Shown here: one piece after another, positions 21,920 through 33,403 of the stretch | Numbering within the stretch: position 1 is the first letter of the stretch | Layout: each line of letters begins with the position of its first letter | Source: Neostapfia colusana | Lineage: Eukaryota; Streptophyta; Magnoliopsida; Poales; Poaceae | NCBI GenBank assembly: GCA_030760725.1 | Contig: JASWHV010000003.1 | Span: 60,345,264 to 60,409,263 of the forward strand | Length of the DNA stretch: 64,000 nucleotides | Reading direction: 5' to 3' | Notes under the pieces: generated by a model | Seen by the model: the letters and a program-made list of their open reading frames with translations, nothing else | What the model was told of the DNA's origin: nothing | Database searches by the model: none | Position numbers and translations under genes: made by a program

Positions 21920-23592
21920 TTCTCCTCCTGATCCTGACACTGGCCCATGTCTAGAATCCCGATCCTTCTTCTCATCTCCACGAACTTTTGTCTTCCAAGA
22001 GCCTTGGTCAAGATGTCCGCCATCTGGTCTTGAGTGGAGATTTGCTCAAGCACAATAGTACCGCTGTCCACACACTCCCGTATGTAGTGGTACTTGACGT
22101 CGATGTGCTTGCTCCTGTCATGGTGTACCGGGTTCTTGCTCAAGTCTATAGCTGACTTGTTATCAACCCGCAGCACCGTCGCCTTCGATTTTCCAGCTAA
22201 GTCCTCCATCAGCCGTGCCATCCATACACCTTGACATGCCCCTTGAGCTGCTGCGATATACTCTGCTTCACATGAGGATAAGGCCACCACCTTCTGCTTG
22301 CTGGACTGCCATGAAACGGGGCTGTTTCCAAGACAAAACAACACCCCGCTTGTGCTCTTGCGGTCCTCCACGTCTCCCGCATAGTCACTATCCGAGTACC
22401 CAATAAGCTCCATGTCTCCTCTTGCATAGAAGACTCCATAGTTGATTGTACCCGCTATGTAGCGTACAATGCGTTTGACTGCAGCAAAGTGATCCTCCTT
22501 GGGCTCCTCCAGAAACCGACTCACGTACCCGACCGAGTAGGCAAGATCGGGACGTGTGTTCACCAAGTATCGCAGCCCTCCAACCAAGCTCCTATAGTCC
22601 GTTGCATGCACCAACGGGCTATCACTTGTCTTGCAAAGCTTGAGGCCTTGCTGCATGGGAAATGCACAGGGATTGCATCCTTCCAGGCCAGCTTTAGAGA
22701 CAAGTTTGGAAGCGTAGGCCGCCTGCCCAACGCTTATCCCTTCTTCAGTCTGCCGCACCTCCAGGCCAAGATAATACGACAAGAGGCCCAAGTCGCTCAT
22801 CTTGAACCGCTTCATCATCTCCTCCTTGAACTTCTTGATCGTGCCGCCTCCTGTAATCACGAGGTCGTCGACGTACACACCGACGATGAGCTTCTCCTCT
22901 GCAGCTCCACGGAAGTAGATCCCGTGCTCGCTCGTACTCTTCTGGAAACCAAGTGATAGCAAGCTATCGTTGAGCTTGGCATTCCAGGCCCTGGGCGCCT
23001 GACGAAGTCCATATAAAGCTTTCTTGAGCCGATACACCTTGTGTTCGGCTCCGTCGATGATGAAGCCAGCGGGTTGGGAGACGTACACCTCCTCCATCAA
23101 GTCGCCGTTCAGGAAGGCGCTCTTCACGTCCATGTGGTGTACCTCCCACCCCTTGTGTGCAGCAACTGCAAGGAGCAAGCGAATAGATTCGAGACGAGCT
23201 ACAGGAGCAAATACCTCGTCAAAGTCTATTCCTTGCCGTTGGACATAGGCTTTTGCCACCAATCGAGCCTTGTGCTTCACCACCTCCCCATGCTCGTCCT
23301 TCTTCACCTTAAACACCCATTTGAGGCCAATGGGCTTGTGTCCTGCAGGAAGATCAACAAGTTGCCAAGTCTTGTTTTCTTCTATGGACTCCGTCTCCTC
23401 GAGCATGGCCCGTCTCCAGTACGGGTGTTCCTCAGCATCGGCGAAGGACGTGGGCTCCTCCGCGGTGGTGAACATAAGCTCCCCCTCCTCCAAGCTTGGT
23501 GGGCGTTCAACCCGACCAGGAGGGGTGAGGGTTCCTAGCACGTTGCGCATCGTGCGAAACCGAAGTGCAGCGTTGTCGTCGTGGTAGGCGTC
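21910..23592 (-). pseudogene. E4 pol copy 2, RT and RNase H part (split by E3)
   Basis: The open frame 23550-21910 carries the Copia RT, from the MRNVLGTLTPPGR linker through WQLVDLPAGHKPIGLKWVFK and VYVDDLVI near 22860-22876, and RNase H (YSDSDYAGD). It is the duplicate of 15564-17246. The frame is interrupted in the integrase-RT linker by E3, with GCGTC at 23588-23592 and 28509-28513. The uninterrupted equivalent is visible at 17240-17260 in copy 1. Confidence 0.9.
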
Positions 23593-23760
23593 TGTTAGAC
23601 ACTGTGATTATGTGTGTGTCACAGGGGCATATCAGTCATTAGTGAGGGATTAGGGTTAGGGGTAGTTTAGTCCTTTTCCCCCTCCTAATCCCTCTATATA
23701 ATCAGACCTGTACCTCAGTACTATCATCCATCTAATACAGCCACCATTAGCCCTCTAATA
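23593..23760 (+). repeat. E3 5' LTR (168 bp)
   Basis: TGTTAG...CTAATA. A TATATAA box is at 23695-23701. Compared with the 3' LTR I see one difference (CATATCAG against CATATTAG). Confidence 0.92.
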
Positions 23761-23770
23761 TGGTATCAGC
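23761..23770 (+). promoter_or_regulatory. E3 primer binding site
   Basis: TGGTATCAGC directly follows the 5' LTR. The first nine bases match the usual Met-tRNA site and then it diverges (standard is TGGTATCAGAGC), a possible mild defect. Confidence 0.75.
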
Positions 23771-23780
23771 TAGGAACTAA

Positions 23781-23809
23781 TTAGGATTAGGGCCTAACCC
23801 TAATCCTAA
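23781..23809 (+). promoter_or_regulatory. Perfect 12-bp hairpin in the E3 leader touching the start codon
   Basis: Arm TTAGGATTAGGG (23781-23792), loop CCTAA, arm CCCTAATCCTAA (23798-23809). The last paired base is the A of the ATG at 23809. It could act in RNA packaging, dimerisation or start control, but the function is not known. Confidence 0.6.
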
Positions 23810-26800
23810 TGACCCAGGCCCAGCCGCCGCCGCTGCAGCGGCTCTGCGCCGCCGCCGCCCCACGTGCCTGCGCAGCAGGCCTCGCCGGCGCGCCAGTCGC
23901 CGGAGCCGCCGCCGCTGAGGCAACGCGCGCCTGCGCCGCTGCCGCCCCGCGTGCCTGCGCTGCAGGCCTCGCCGCCGCCGCCGCCGCTGAGGCAATGCAG
24001 GCCTGCGCTGTCGCGCCGCCTGCTGCTGTTGCTGCCGCTGGTGCGCAGCCCGGCCACGCCGCCGCACCATCTAATGGGGCCGCCGCCTCTGCCGCAGGCG
24101 CACCCCCAGCCCGCGCCGCTGTGCCCTGGGGCGCCGCCGCCGGATCCGCACCCGGGCTGCCCGATCTCGGGCAGAGCCGGCGCGCGCCCGGATTCGGGTT
24201 CGCTGGGGTTGCTGGTGTGCACCCCAGCCACGCCGCTGCGCCGTTTGATAGGGCCACCGCCGTGCCGCCACCCTGGGCCGCCGCCGCACTGCCACCCTGG
24301 GCCGCCGTCGGCGCCGCGCCATTGCCCGGGGCCGCCCCGCTGCCACCACGCGCCGTCGGCGCTCCTGCAGCCCCCAGCACTGCCACCCCTCGAATCGCTG
24401 CTGCCTGGCCCGCCGTCGTCACCTCTGCAGCGCCCCACGATGGCGCCGCTACCTGGCCCGCAGCAGCTGCAGCCGCCCAGTGGGCCGCTGTTGCCTCTGC
24501 GGTGCCCCACGACGGTGCCGCTGCCTGGCCCGCAGCAGCTGCAGCCGCCCCTTGGGCTGCCGGTCCTGCAGTCTCCCACGACAGCGCCGCCTGGCCTGCT
24601 GCCGCCCTGGGAAGTGCCTCTCGGCCGCCATCGGCTGATGTACCTGGATCGGCTATTGCCTACTCTGTTGGCACCACCATCGAGGGTCCGAGCGCGTTGT
24701 CTTCCTTCCCGGCGCCGCCACCGCCGGGGCATGTCGCGACCCGTTCTACACCGTCGATCTACCGGCAGGGTCTCACGCCGTGTGGCCCTGACTGGGTGGT
24801 GGACTCCGGTGCCTCGTACCACACCACCCCTGACGTCGGTATCCTCTCCTCTACCCGCCCTTCCCGTCCCTCTGATCCTTCATCTATCGTTGTTGGGAAT
24901 GGGTCGACTCTTCCAGTCACCTCAGTAGGTGACTCGGGTTCGCCGGATTCGTTTCAGCTACGTGATGTTCTTGTTGCCCCTGACATCATTCAGCATCTTC
25001 TTTCCGTTCGTCGTTTTACTACTGAAAATCATGTTTCCCTTGAGTTTGATCCTTATGGTGTAACTGTGAAGGATCTTACTACTCGACGCTTTCTTTTTCG
25101 TTGTGATAGTACGGGTCCCCTGTACACGATGCGTCTTCCTGCTTCCGCTCCGCCTCTTGCCCTGACTACGACAGCATCTTCGACCATTTGGCATCGTCGG
25201 CTTGGCCACCCCGGTGTTGATGCTATGTCGAAGTTGTCTGGTAGTTCAGCGATTTCGTGTACTCGGGGTACTCATGAGTCTCTTTGCCATGCTTGTCAGT
25301 TGGGTCGCCATGTTCGACTTCCTTTTCCACACTCTGTCACTCGTGTCGAGCACACATTTGATTTGATTCATTGTGATCTTTGGACTTCACCTGTTCTTAG
25401 TGTCTCTGGATGCAAGTATTACTTGGTGGTCGTGGATGATTTTTCGCACTATTCGTGGACTTTTTCCTTGCGACAGAAGTCTGATACTTTCGGTACTCTT
25501 TCTCAATTCTTCGCTTGAGTATCCACCCAGTTTGGGCGCACGATTCGTGCGGTCCAGTGCGACAACGGGCGCGAGTTTGACAACTCTACGTTCCGTGACT
25601 TTCTGCTTTCTCGCGGTGTTCAGTTACGCATGTCATGTCCGTACACTTCCCCCCAGAACGGCAAGGCTGAGCGCATGATTCGGACCACCAACGATGTCAT
25701 GCGCTCCCTGATGTTTCAGGCTTCTACCCCTGCTCGCTACTGGGCGGAGGCGCTTCACACTGCCACCTACCTCATTAATCGCCTTCCTACTAAGGCGATT
25801 AGTGCTCCCACCCCTCACTTCGCTTTGTTCGGCACCCACCCTCTTTACGACCATCTTCGGGTCTTCGGGTGCGCTTGCTACCCTAACCTCTCTGCCACAG
25901 CTCCCCATAGGCTTGCGCCTCGCTCGACTCAGTGTGTTTTCCTTGGGTACTCCCCTGACCATAAGGGGTACAGGTGCCTTGACCCCACCACCCGTCGTAT
26001 CTTGATCTCCCGACACGTCGTCTTCGACGAGTCTTCCTTTCCCTTTTCCACCCCGTCCTATGGCCCCGTCGCTGAGTTGGATTCCCTCTTCTCTACTGAC
26101 CCCGAGGCCGCTCCTGTACAGCGACCTTGTCGGTTACCTCTTGCAGGTTACCCACCCGCTACGCCACGCACGACTTCGGCGTCTTCCACGCCACCTGTTG
26201 TGCCTTACGTGGCCCCGGCGTCCCTAACGCCACTTGCTGCGCCACGCGCGGCACCGGCGTCCCTGACGCCACCGGCTGCGCCACGCGCGGCACCGACGTC
26301 CCTGACGCCACCGGCTGCGCCACGCGCGGCCTCGGCGCCCCCGACGTCACCCACTGCACCACGCGCGGCCCCGGTGTCCCCGACGACGCCTGCTGCGCCA
26401 AGCGCGGCCTCTGCGTCCCCGACGTCGACTACTGCGCCACACACGGCCTCAGCTTCCCCGACATCACCTGTAGCAAGCCCGACGTCACCAGGCGCACCAG
26501 GAGCAGCACCGACGACGACTTCTCGCTTCGCCGACCCCGTACTTGCCTACCAGCGACGAGCACGGGGGGGCGGCCCTACTCCAGCTGCACCACGTGTGGC
26601 CCCGAGACGAGAGAAGGTCGTTGTACCCGAGCGCCCGGTGTACAACCCTCCTCTTCTCCACAGAGATCCTGGTCACGTCCACCCGATGGTGACTCGACGT
26701 GCATCCGGGAGTCTTCGTCCAATTGAGCGCTTCACCGGAGCTGCCTTCTCGTCGACGACTTCTCCACCGACCGACTCTTCTTCGATATCACCCATACCTA

Positions 26801-28320
26801 CTTCCGTGCGTAGCGCCCTCGCCGACCCTCACTGGCGCCGCGCTATGGAGGAAGAGTATGAGGCTCTGCTTGCCAACCGGACCTGGGACCTGGTTCCCCG
26901 TCCTGGTCGTGGCAATGTTGTCACAGGCAAGTGGGTTTTCACGCACAAGAAGAAGGCAGACGGTACCTTGGAGAGGTACAAGGCTCGGTGGGTACTCCGG
27001 GGTTTCACTCAGCGCCCTGGAGTCGACTACGACGAGACCTTCAGCCCGGTGGTAAAGCCGGCGACGGTTCGTACCGTTCTGTCGCTAGCTCTCTCACGTT
27101 CTTGGCCTGTCCACCAGTTGGACGTCAAGAATGCCTTCCTCCACGGTACACTGACCGAGACGGTGTACTGCAGTCAGCCGGCAGGGTTTGTTGATTCAGC
27201 TCACCCAGACATGGTCTGTAAGCTGAACAAATCCCTATACGGACTGAAGCAGGCACCGCGAGCCTGGTATAGCCGGTTCGCCTCCTTCTTGGTCTCACAG
27301 GGGTTCGTCGAAGCTAAGTCGGACACTTCGCTGTTTGTCTATCGACGTGGCAGTGACACTGCTTACCTCCTACTGTACGTCGATGACATCGTACTAACAG
27401 CGTCTAGTCCGGCTCTGCTTCGGCGCACCATTTCTGCTTTACAGCAGGAGTTCGCTATGAAGGACCTGGGCCGTCTTCACCACTTCCTGGGCATTGCGGT
27501 CGAGGACCGACCAGGCGGCTTATTCCTTCACCAGCGACAGTACTGCCTGGATATTCTCCAGCGAGCGGGCATGACTGAGTGCAAGCCTTGCTCCACTCCA
27601 GTGGATACTCAGGCGAAGCTCTCCGCTACAGGCGGGACACCCGTCTCTGACCCCACTACTTACAGGAGTCTTGCAGGTGCTCTTCAGTACCTCACCTTCA
27701 CCAGGCCGGATATCTCGTATGCAGTTCAGCAGGTGTGCCTCCACATGCATGACCCGAGGGAGCCGCACCTCACCGCTGTGAAGCGGATTCTTCGGTACCT
27801 ACGAGGTACTCTTGACTACGGCCTCCTCCTTCGACGTGACACGGCCTCCGAGCTGGTCGTGTACACCGATGCTGATTGGGCAGGCTGCCCGGACACACGA
27901 CGTTCTACTTCTGGGTACGCCGTCTTCCTGGGCGATAACCTCGTCTCCTGGTCCTCGAAGCGACAGCCCGTGGTGTCACGTTCGAGTGCTGAGGCGGAGT
28001 ATCGCGCCGTGGCTAACGGCGTAGCTGAGGCCTCCTGGCTCCAGCAGTTGCTTCAGGAGCTCCACACTTCCGTCGCCAGGAGCACCCTCATCTACTGCGA
28101 CAATGTCAGCGCCGTGTACCTCTCCACCAACCCGGTCCAGCATCAGCGCACGAAACATGTGGAGATCGACCTCCACTTTGTTCGTGAGCGGGTTGCACGC
28201 GGCGAGATTCGGGTACACCATGTCCCAACGACGACGCAGTTCGCCGACATCTTCACGAAGGGTCTCCCGTCGTCGCTGTTCTCCGAGTTTCGGTCCAGTC
28301 TCAACATCTGCAGTGGCTAG
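23809..28320 (+). pseudogene. E3 polyprotein: Ala/Pro-rich leader fused to protease-integrase-RT-RNase H, one stop
   Basis: The ATG at 23809 opens ~320 residues dominated by Ala and Pro, with no Copia gag fold and no zinc knuckle. It then joins in frame to protease DWVVDSGASYHTTP near 24790. Integrase zinc residues are at about 25190-25300 and D,D,E motifs at HCDLWTS, QCDNGREF and NGKAER (about 25369-25670). RT YVDDIVL is near 27378 and RNase H YTDADWAG near 27865. An in-frame TGA at 25516-25518 (FFA*) stands where E2 has TGG, splitting the integrase. The frame resumes to the natural stop at 28318-28320. Another Ala/Pro/Ser-rich stretch separates integrase and RT (about 26150-26520). Confidence 0.88.
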
Positions 28321-28330
28321 ATGTTATGAC

Positions 28331-28340
28331 TGCGGGGGGG
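28331..28340 (+). other. E3 polypurine tract
   Basis: TGCGGGGGGG abuts the 3' LTR start at 28341, as in E2. Confidence 0.82.
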
Positions 28341-28508
28341 TGTTAGACACTGTGATTATGTGTGTGTCACAGGGGCATATTAGTCATTAGTGAGGGATTA
28401 GGGTTAGGGGTAGTTTAGTCCTTTTCCCCCTCCTAATCCCTCTATATAATCAGACCTGTACCTCAGTACTATCATCCATCTAATACAGCCACCATTAGCC
28501 CTCTAATA
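28341..28508 (+). repeat. E3 3' LTR (168 bp)
   Basis: Nearly identical to the 5' LTR. A TATATAA box is at 28443-28449. It is followed by the target copy GCGTC (28509-28513). Confidence 0.92.
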
Positions 28509-31228
28509 GCGTCGACGTTGCTGCCGACGTCCGTCGGCGGCGTGGCGAAGCGGATGGGCCGTGGAGGGTGCCGGGGCGTGACGAAGGTGCTGAAATCTTC
28601 AAGTCCGGAACCCCCCACTGCTGTTGATCCCCGTGCAGGACTGTCCCAGCCCCGATTTGCGCTGGACAGCCCCTGCAGGGGCCCTTGGGGCGACGCTGCA
28701 GGTGCTGGACTCTCTCCAGCAGGTCTGGAGGCTGGCGCAGGAACTCCTAGGGTCTGTACAGACCCTTCTGTGCCCCTCCTGGGCACTGCAGGGGTGCTGT
28801 TCGGCCCCTCCGGACCCTGCAGCACCTCTCCGGGTGCTGAAACAGCAGGTCCAGCACCTGCTGGGCCTAAGGAGTCGACGTGGAAGGCGGTGTAGTCCTC
28901 TTCTCCTGCTCCTTCTCCCCAGTCCCACTTGGCCGCCTCGTCGAATATCACGTCACGTGATATGTGTGTACGCCCATCAGCCGGATTATACATCCGATAT
29001 CCCTTCGTCCCTGCAGCATAGCCAAGAAAAATCATCGGAGTACTCCGGTCTTCCAACTTTTTCAGGTGGGGGTGCGTGTTCTTGACATGCCCCACGCACC
29101 CAAAAGTTCGGAAATAATTGACGGCTAGTCGCTCTCCATGCCAAGCTTCATATGGCGTCTTCCCGTCAAGGCCGCGGGTAGGGGATCGATTCAGTATATA
29201 GACAGCCGTGATAACTGCCTCACCCCAAAATATCCCGGGCATACCCTTCGCCTTCAACATGCTCCTCGCCATGCCGACCACCGTCTGGTTGCGCCGCTCC
29301 ACAACCCCGTTTTGCTGCGGCGTATACGGGGCTGTGAGCTGACGTCGTACTCCGTGCTGAGCGCAGTACTCGCCGAACTCCTGTGAGGTGAACTCCCCTC
29401 CGCGATCAGTACGGAGTAACTTCAGCCTCCTCCCGGACTCTAATTCAGCTGTTGCCTTGAATTGCTGAATTAAGTCTGGCGCCTTGTCCTTGGTTGCTAG
29501 AAGATAAAGCCACATATAGCGGCTCATGTCATCCACAAGCAACAAGAACATCTTCTTGCCACCTGGAGTCGTCGGCGTGATAGGCCCGCAGATGTCGCCG
29601 TGGACAAGGTCGAGCGCGCCCTCCGCGCGCCGCCGAGCTTGCTTGGGGAAGCTGGAGCGCCTCTGCTTCCCGACCAAGCAAGCTCCGCACAATTGATCGA
29701 CATGATCAATTTGCGGAAGCCCGAGCACCATCTCCTCTCGCGCCAACTTCCGAAGCGCCTAGAAGCCGACGTGTCCGTAGCGTTCGTGCCAACGCCACGC
29801 AACATCATCACGCCTCGCGGTTAGGCAAACCGGACGTGTGATGTTGAGCCTGATGGAGTACAGCTTGCTGTCGTCGCGCTGAACTCGTGTGAGGAGACGC
29901 TGCTGCTCATCCCGTATGTGCATCACTCCTCCTTGCACCGTGATGCTGTAGCCATCCTCATCCAGCTGGCCGACGCTGATGAGGTTGGTGGTGAGGCGTG
30001 GGATGAGGTAGACGTCGGTGAGCCTCCTGTGCTCACCCGTCTTGGCGGCGAATAAGACCGTACCCTTCCCCTGGATACGCACGACGGAATTATCGCTGAA
30101 CTTGATGGTTCCGACGACGTTTTCGTCAAGCTCGGAGAAGACGACGCGCGAACCCGTCATGTGGTTGGTCGCGCCCGTGTCGAGGTACCAACGAGTGTCA
30201 TCAAAGTCATCGTCGTTGCTGCGGTGAGCGAAGACACGTCCCTCCACTATCTCCAGTGGGCGCATAGGACGTTCCTGTACAGGCTCCTCCTGTACTGAGG
30301 CCACCCTTGTCATAAACAAGGCGCCCTCCTCCTCCGCCTTTGCCACGAAAGCCTGCTGCTTCGGCTCCTTCTTAGGCTTCGACTGACACTCCCTGGCCCA
30401 GTGGCCCTTCTTCCCGCACTTCCTGCACTGGTCCCGCGGAATATCCTTCCCGGAACCTCCCTTCTTGCCTCCGTTCTTCTTGGGCGGGCCCTTTCGGCCG
30501 CCCCTCTTAGAAGAACCCGCGGACTGGGTAGACCGCTCCTCCTTCCGCTGTGCCTCCCACTCCTCCCGAGTGAGGTACAGCTGGCCATTGTGTACTCCTC
30601 CCTTCCGCTGCGTCGAGTCGAAAGCGTTCTCAGCCGCCCTGAGACGCCCCGTCACCTCCGACAAGGTGAGGGTCGACACGTCCAGCAGTGTCGTGATCGC
30701 CACCACGATCTGTTGGAAGCGTTCTGGAACGCTTCGCAGGAGCTTTTCCACGGCTCTCTCTTCTCCTATCTCCTCCCCTAGCGACGCAAGCCATGATAGC
30801 ATGCCGCTCAGGCGGAGGGAGAAGTCCTCCACACTTTCGCCATCCTTGAAGACAACGTCTTCAAACTCCTTCCGGAGTTGCTGCGCCGTCGTCTTCTTCA
30901 CGCGGTCGGCCCCGACCCGCATGATGGCGATCGTGTCCCATGCCTCCTTCGCCGTCCTCTTTTCTCCGATCGTCGTGATCATCTCCGGCGGGACAGCGCT
31001 GACCAAGATGTCAAGCGCCATCATGTCTTCCTGCTCGCTCACTTTCCCCTCCTCCACGGCCTTCCAAAGCAGCCGCGCCTTCAGCTTGATCTTCATCATG
31101 ACAGCCCACTCCGCGTAGTTGGTCTTGGTGAGCACGGGGAACCCCGTCCCGGTGTTCACCTCACGAGCTGCCGGTGAGGGTGTGCCATGGCTGATGGCGC
31201 TGCCGCTGCTTGTAGGTGTAGACGACAT
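28509..31228 (-). pseudogene. E4 gag, protease and integrase, copy 2
   Basis: Gag starts at 31228 (MSSTPTSSGS) with the core LTKTNYAEWAVMM and ESVEDFSLRLSGMLSWLASLG. The zinc knuckle CRKCGKKGHWAREC is near 30388-30430, protease LDTGATNHM near 30165-30195, then the GAG-pre-integrase region. TAG at 29759-29761 (RYGHVGF*) ends the first frame, as in copy 1. The integrase frame runs 29746 to 28514 and is cut by E3. Apart from that stop and the E3 insertion this is an intact gag-pol. It supplies the gag missing from copy 1. Confidence 0.88.
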
Positions 31229-31258
31229 CTTGCAGAATTCAGCCTAGGGTTGAAACCG

Positions 31259-31270
31259 GCTCTGATACCA
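31259..31270 (-). promoter_or_regulatory. E4 primer binding site
   Basis: The minus strand reads TGGTATCAGAGC, four bases inside the 5' LTR (31275). Initiator Met tRNA type. Confidence 0.85.
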
Positions 31271-31274
31271 CGAA

Positions 31275-31905
31275 TGTTGCAATTCCGGCGCTGAAACTGT
31301 CCATGTTCTTGCTGAATAAACCGATCTGCCCTAGCAGATCGATCTGTCTTTCTTGAAGACAGACCAGAAAAATTCTTCAGCCAACAACAGAGGAATAACA
31401 GCAAGGAGAAGAACAGTTCTGGTGCAGAAAACTGAGCAGATTGATTCTGTTCTTGGGAGAACAGATCAGGGGAGAGATCAGGTGGTGCCCGATCTGTTCT
31501 GGTGTTGAAGAGACGCAGAACAGAGGGGGAAACAGGGGCGGCGGCTGGTTCTAGCCCCTGGTGGCGGCTAGGGCTGCAGGAGGAGGCGGCGGCTAGGGCA
31601 GCAGCTGGGCGGTGGCTAGGGCAGAAGGGAGAGAGAGGCGGCTAGGGTTAGAAAAGTGGAGGAAAATTTTCTGTATTGATCTCTCTCACAATTTGGGGTG
31701 TTTTGGCTTGTATATATAGCCCCCTCTTACAAGAGTCCTAATCTGTTACAAAGGATCTTTTAATCTATCTCTAAGAAGATTAAACTCAAAAACCTTCTAG
31801 AAAGGGGCCCTGGCCTGGGCCAGGGCTGACCAGCCCACTTGGCCCAGTTCTGGCCACCCTGGGCCAGGGAGGGGCCGGCCTGGGCCAGAGGCAGATCAGC
31901 CCACA
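31275..31905 (-). repeat. E4 5' LTR (631 bp)
   Basis: Same length and ends as the 3' LTR copies. TATATATA at 31711-31718 on the minus strand. It is followed by the target copy AATTC (31906-31910). Confidence 0.9.
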
Positions 31906-31910
31906 AATTC

Positions 31911-32341
31911 TTTGTCATTTAAAGTCCATTTTGGAAAAATGGGTTGCAAATCATTTCCATAAATCATGAAACTTTGCACACCCCCTAATTTGGACCCAAG
32001 GAATTCAAATATGAAATCTGATTTTTTAATTTGGCTGCTGCAAATAGGATTTGTGGCACAACAGTTTTGAAATTCATAGTGTTGCTCTCATTTGAATTTT
32101 GAGTTGAACAATTTGTTCTAAATCTGTCTTTAGTTTTCTCACACCTATGAAAACTTCCCATCTTGGTTTATGACCCTCTTGGGTTCCAAGTTTTCAAATA
32201 AACATTTGAACTTGTGCGAAGAAAATCCTCATGTGTGTTATCACATGTGGACAAGTTTTAACAAGTCCTAAATTTCATACATATGAAACCTACTTCTGCA
32301 AACAAGAGTTTCTTTGTATTCACATTTTTGAGACCTTTACA
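31911..32341 (-). repeat. Solo LTR B, 5' portion
   Basis: In minus-strand sense it starts TGTAAAGGTCTC at 32341 and matches the start of LTR D at 35482. It is the other piece of the LTR at 12097-14942. The TCGAC copy follows at 32342-32346. Confidence 0.82.
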
Positions 32342-32661
32342 TCGACCTCGACCCACATGATGGCGATTGTGTTCCATGCCTCTTTCGTCGTCTTCTCTCC
32401 AATCGCCGTGATCATCTCCGGCGGTACAACACTGACCAAGATGTCAAGCGCCATCATATTTTTTTGCTCGCTCACGTTGCCCTCCTCCACGGCCTTTACA
32501 GGCAGTCGTGCCTTCAGCTTGATCTTCATCATGACAGCCCACTCCGCGTAGTTGGTCTTGGTGAGCACGGGGAACCCCGTCCCGGTGTTCACCTCACGAG
32601 CTGCTGGAGAGGGTGTCGCATGGCTGATGATGCTGCCGCTACTTGGAGGTGTAGTCGACAT
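32342..32661 (-). pseudogene. Copia A gag N-terminus
   Basis: From 32661 (MSTTPPSSGS) the frame carries the Copia gag start (GFPVLTKTNYAEWAVMMKIKLKAR, PPEMITAIGEKTTKEAWN). It breaks at the LTR B target site. It is the continuation of gag at 12096 and is very similar to the E4 gag start. Confidence 0.85.
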
Positions 32662-32690
32662 CGTGCTGAATTCAACTTGAGGTCAAACCG

Positions 32691-33142
32691 GCTCTAATGC
32701 CACGATTGTTGCAACTCCGGACCTGTTTCATGCTGAAACAGCGTCTAATCTTGCTGTATAATCCGATCTGAACTAGCAGATCAGTCTGCCCCCCTAGGAG
32801 AAAGACCAAAATTAATCTACAGCAAGAATAGAGGTTAGAACAGAAGAAAACTAGGGGTTTCTAGTTCTGTCCTGGACAGAACAGAAACAGAGAGAGGGGA
32901 AGAACACACCCGATTCTGTTTCAGCTGAACAGAACAGGGAGACCAGAGTCGCCGGCCTGTTCCTGAGTTGGAGAAGCGCAGAACAGGGGAGGAAACAGGG
33001 GCAGCGGCTGAGTTCTAGCCTGGTGGCGGCTAGGGTTCCTGGAGGGAGGTGGCGGCTCCAAGGGGAGAGAGAGGTGGAGGAATAATTGCTTTATTGATCT
33101 GAATAAACTAAGTTGTTTTTATAGGACTGCACAGAACCAACA
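32691..33142 (-). repeat. Copia A degenerate primer site and 5' LTR
   Basis: The primer site at 32691-32702 has two changes from the consensus. An LTR related to that of E4 begins at 32707 (TGTTGCAAC). A TATAAAAA box lies at 33116-33123 on the minus strand. The outer end near 33142 is a guess from a CA dinucleotide. The LTR is shorter than E4's, so U3 may be truncated. Confidence 0.6.
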
Positions 33143-33403
33143 ATTCTTGTGCTAGAATCTTATTTTACTCATACCTTGTTTACTCCTCTTTCTTTTTTAC
33201 TTCTATACGTTTCTGTTGGGTTTTGTATCTAGCCTATCCAAACATGCTTGGGACAAAGGCTTTGCTGTTGCTATTGTTAATGGTCAAGGGGTGACTTGGC
33301 CATATGTAAAGCTGTCATCTATTTGATTGATTTGGATATGTAGCAAATTTTAGATTTTGTTATTTCTTTATCTTTTCAGCTGATGGTATGTTATATTTTT
33401 CAG
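33143..33403 (+). other. Presumed TOM1-like intron sequence next to transposon A
   Basis: AT-rich sequence ending in a pyrimidine tract and CAG acceptor (33401-33403). No exon was recognised in it. Confidence 0.5.

Larger units (their letters stand above)
23593..28508 (+). mobile_element. Young gag-less Copia retrotransposon E3 (4916 bp)
   Basis: It has a complete LTR pair (23593-23760 and 28341-28508, 168 bp each, one mismatch noticed), a perfect GCGTC duplication, a primer site and a PPT. It is the youngest datable insertion here, because it lies in only one of two recent duplicates. It is a sister of E2 in pol and LTR, but the gag domain present in E2 is missing. It was probably moved by proteins of a related full-length element. 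Confidence 0.93.
14943..31905 (-). mobile_element. Copia LTR retrotransposon E4, rearranged by partial tandem duplication
   Basis: It is bounded by 631-bp LTRs at 14943-15573 and 31275-31905 and by a perfect AATTC duplication. Inside, the expected single gag-pol is replaced by two copies of pol and the 3' LTR. Copy 1 (14943-19111) is joined through a 695-bp filler (19112-19806) to a repeat of the B flank (19807-21288) and then copy 2 (21289-31905). Coordinates in the two copies differ by a constant 6346. Only copy 2 retains gag. Copy 2 is further split by E3. Few base differences separate the copies, so the duplication is recent. Confidence 0.88.

Noticed and set aside
23630..23680. Telomere repeats (TTAGGG-like) in the E3 LTR
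   Set aside because: Only two imperfect units occur and the same sequence is conserved in the E2 LTR, so it is LTR sequence.
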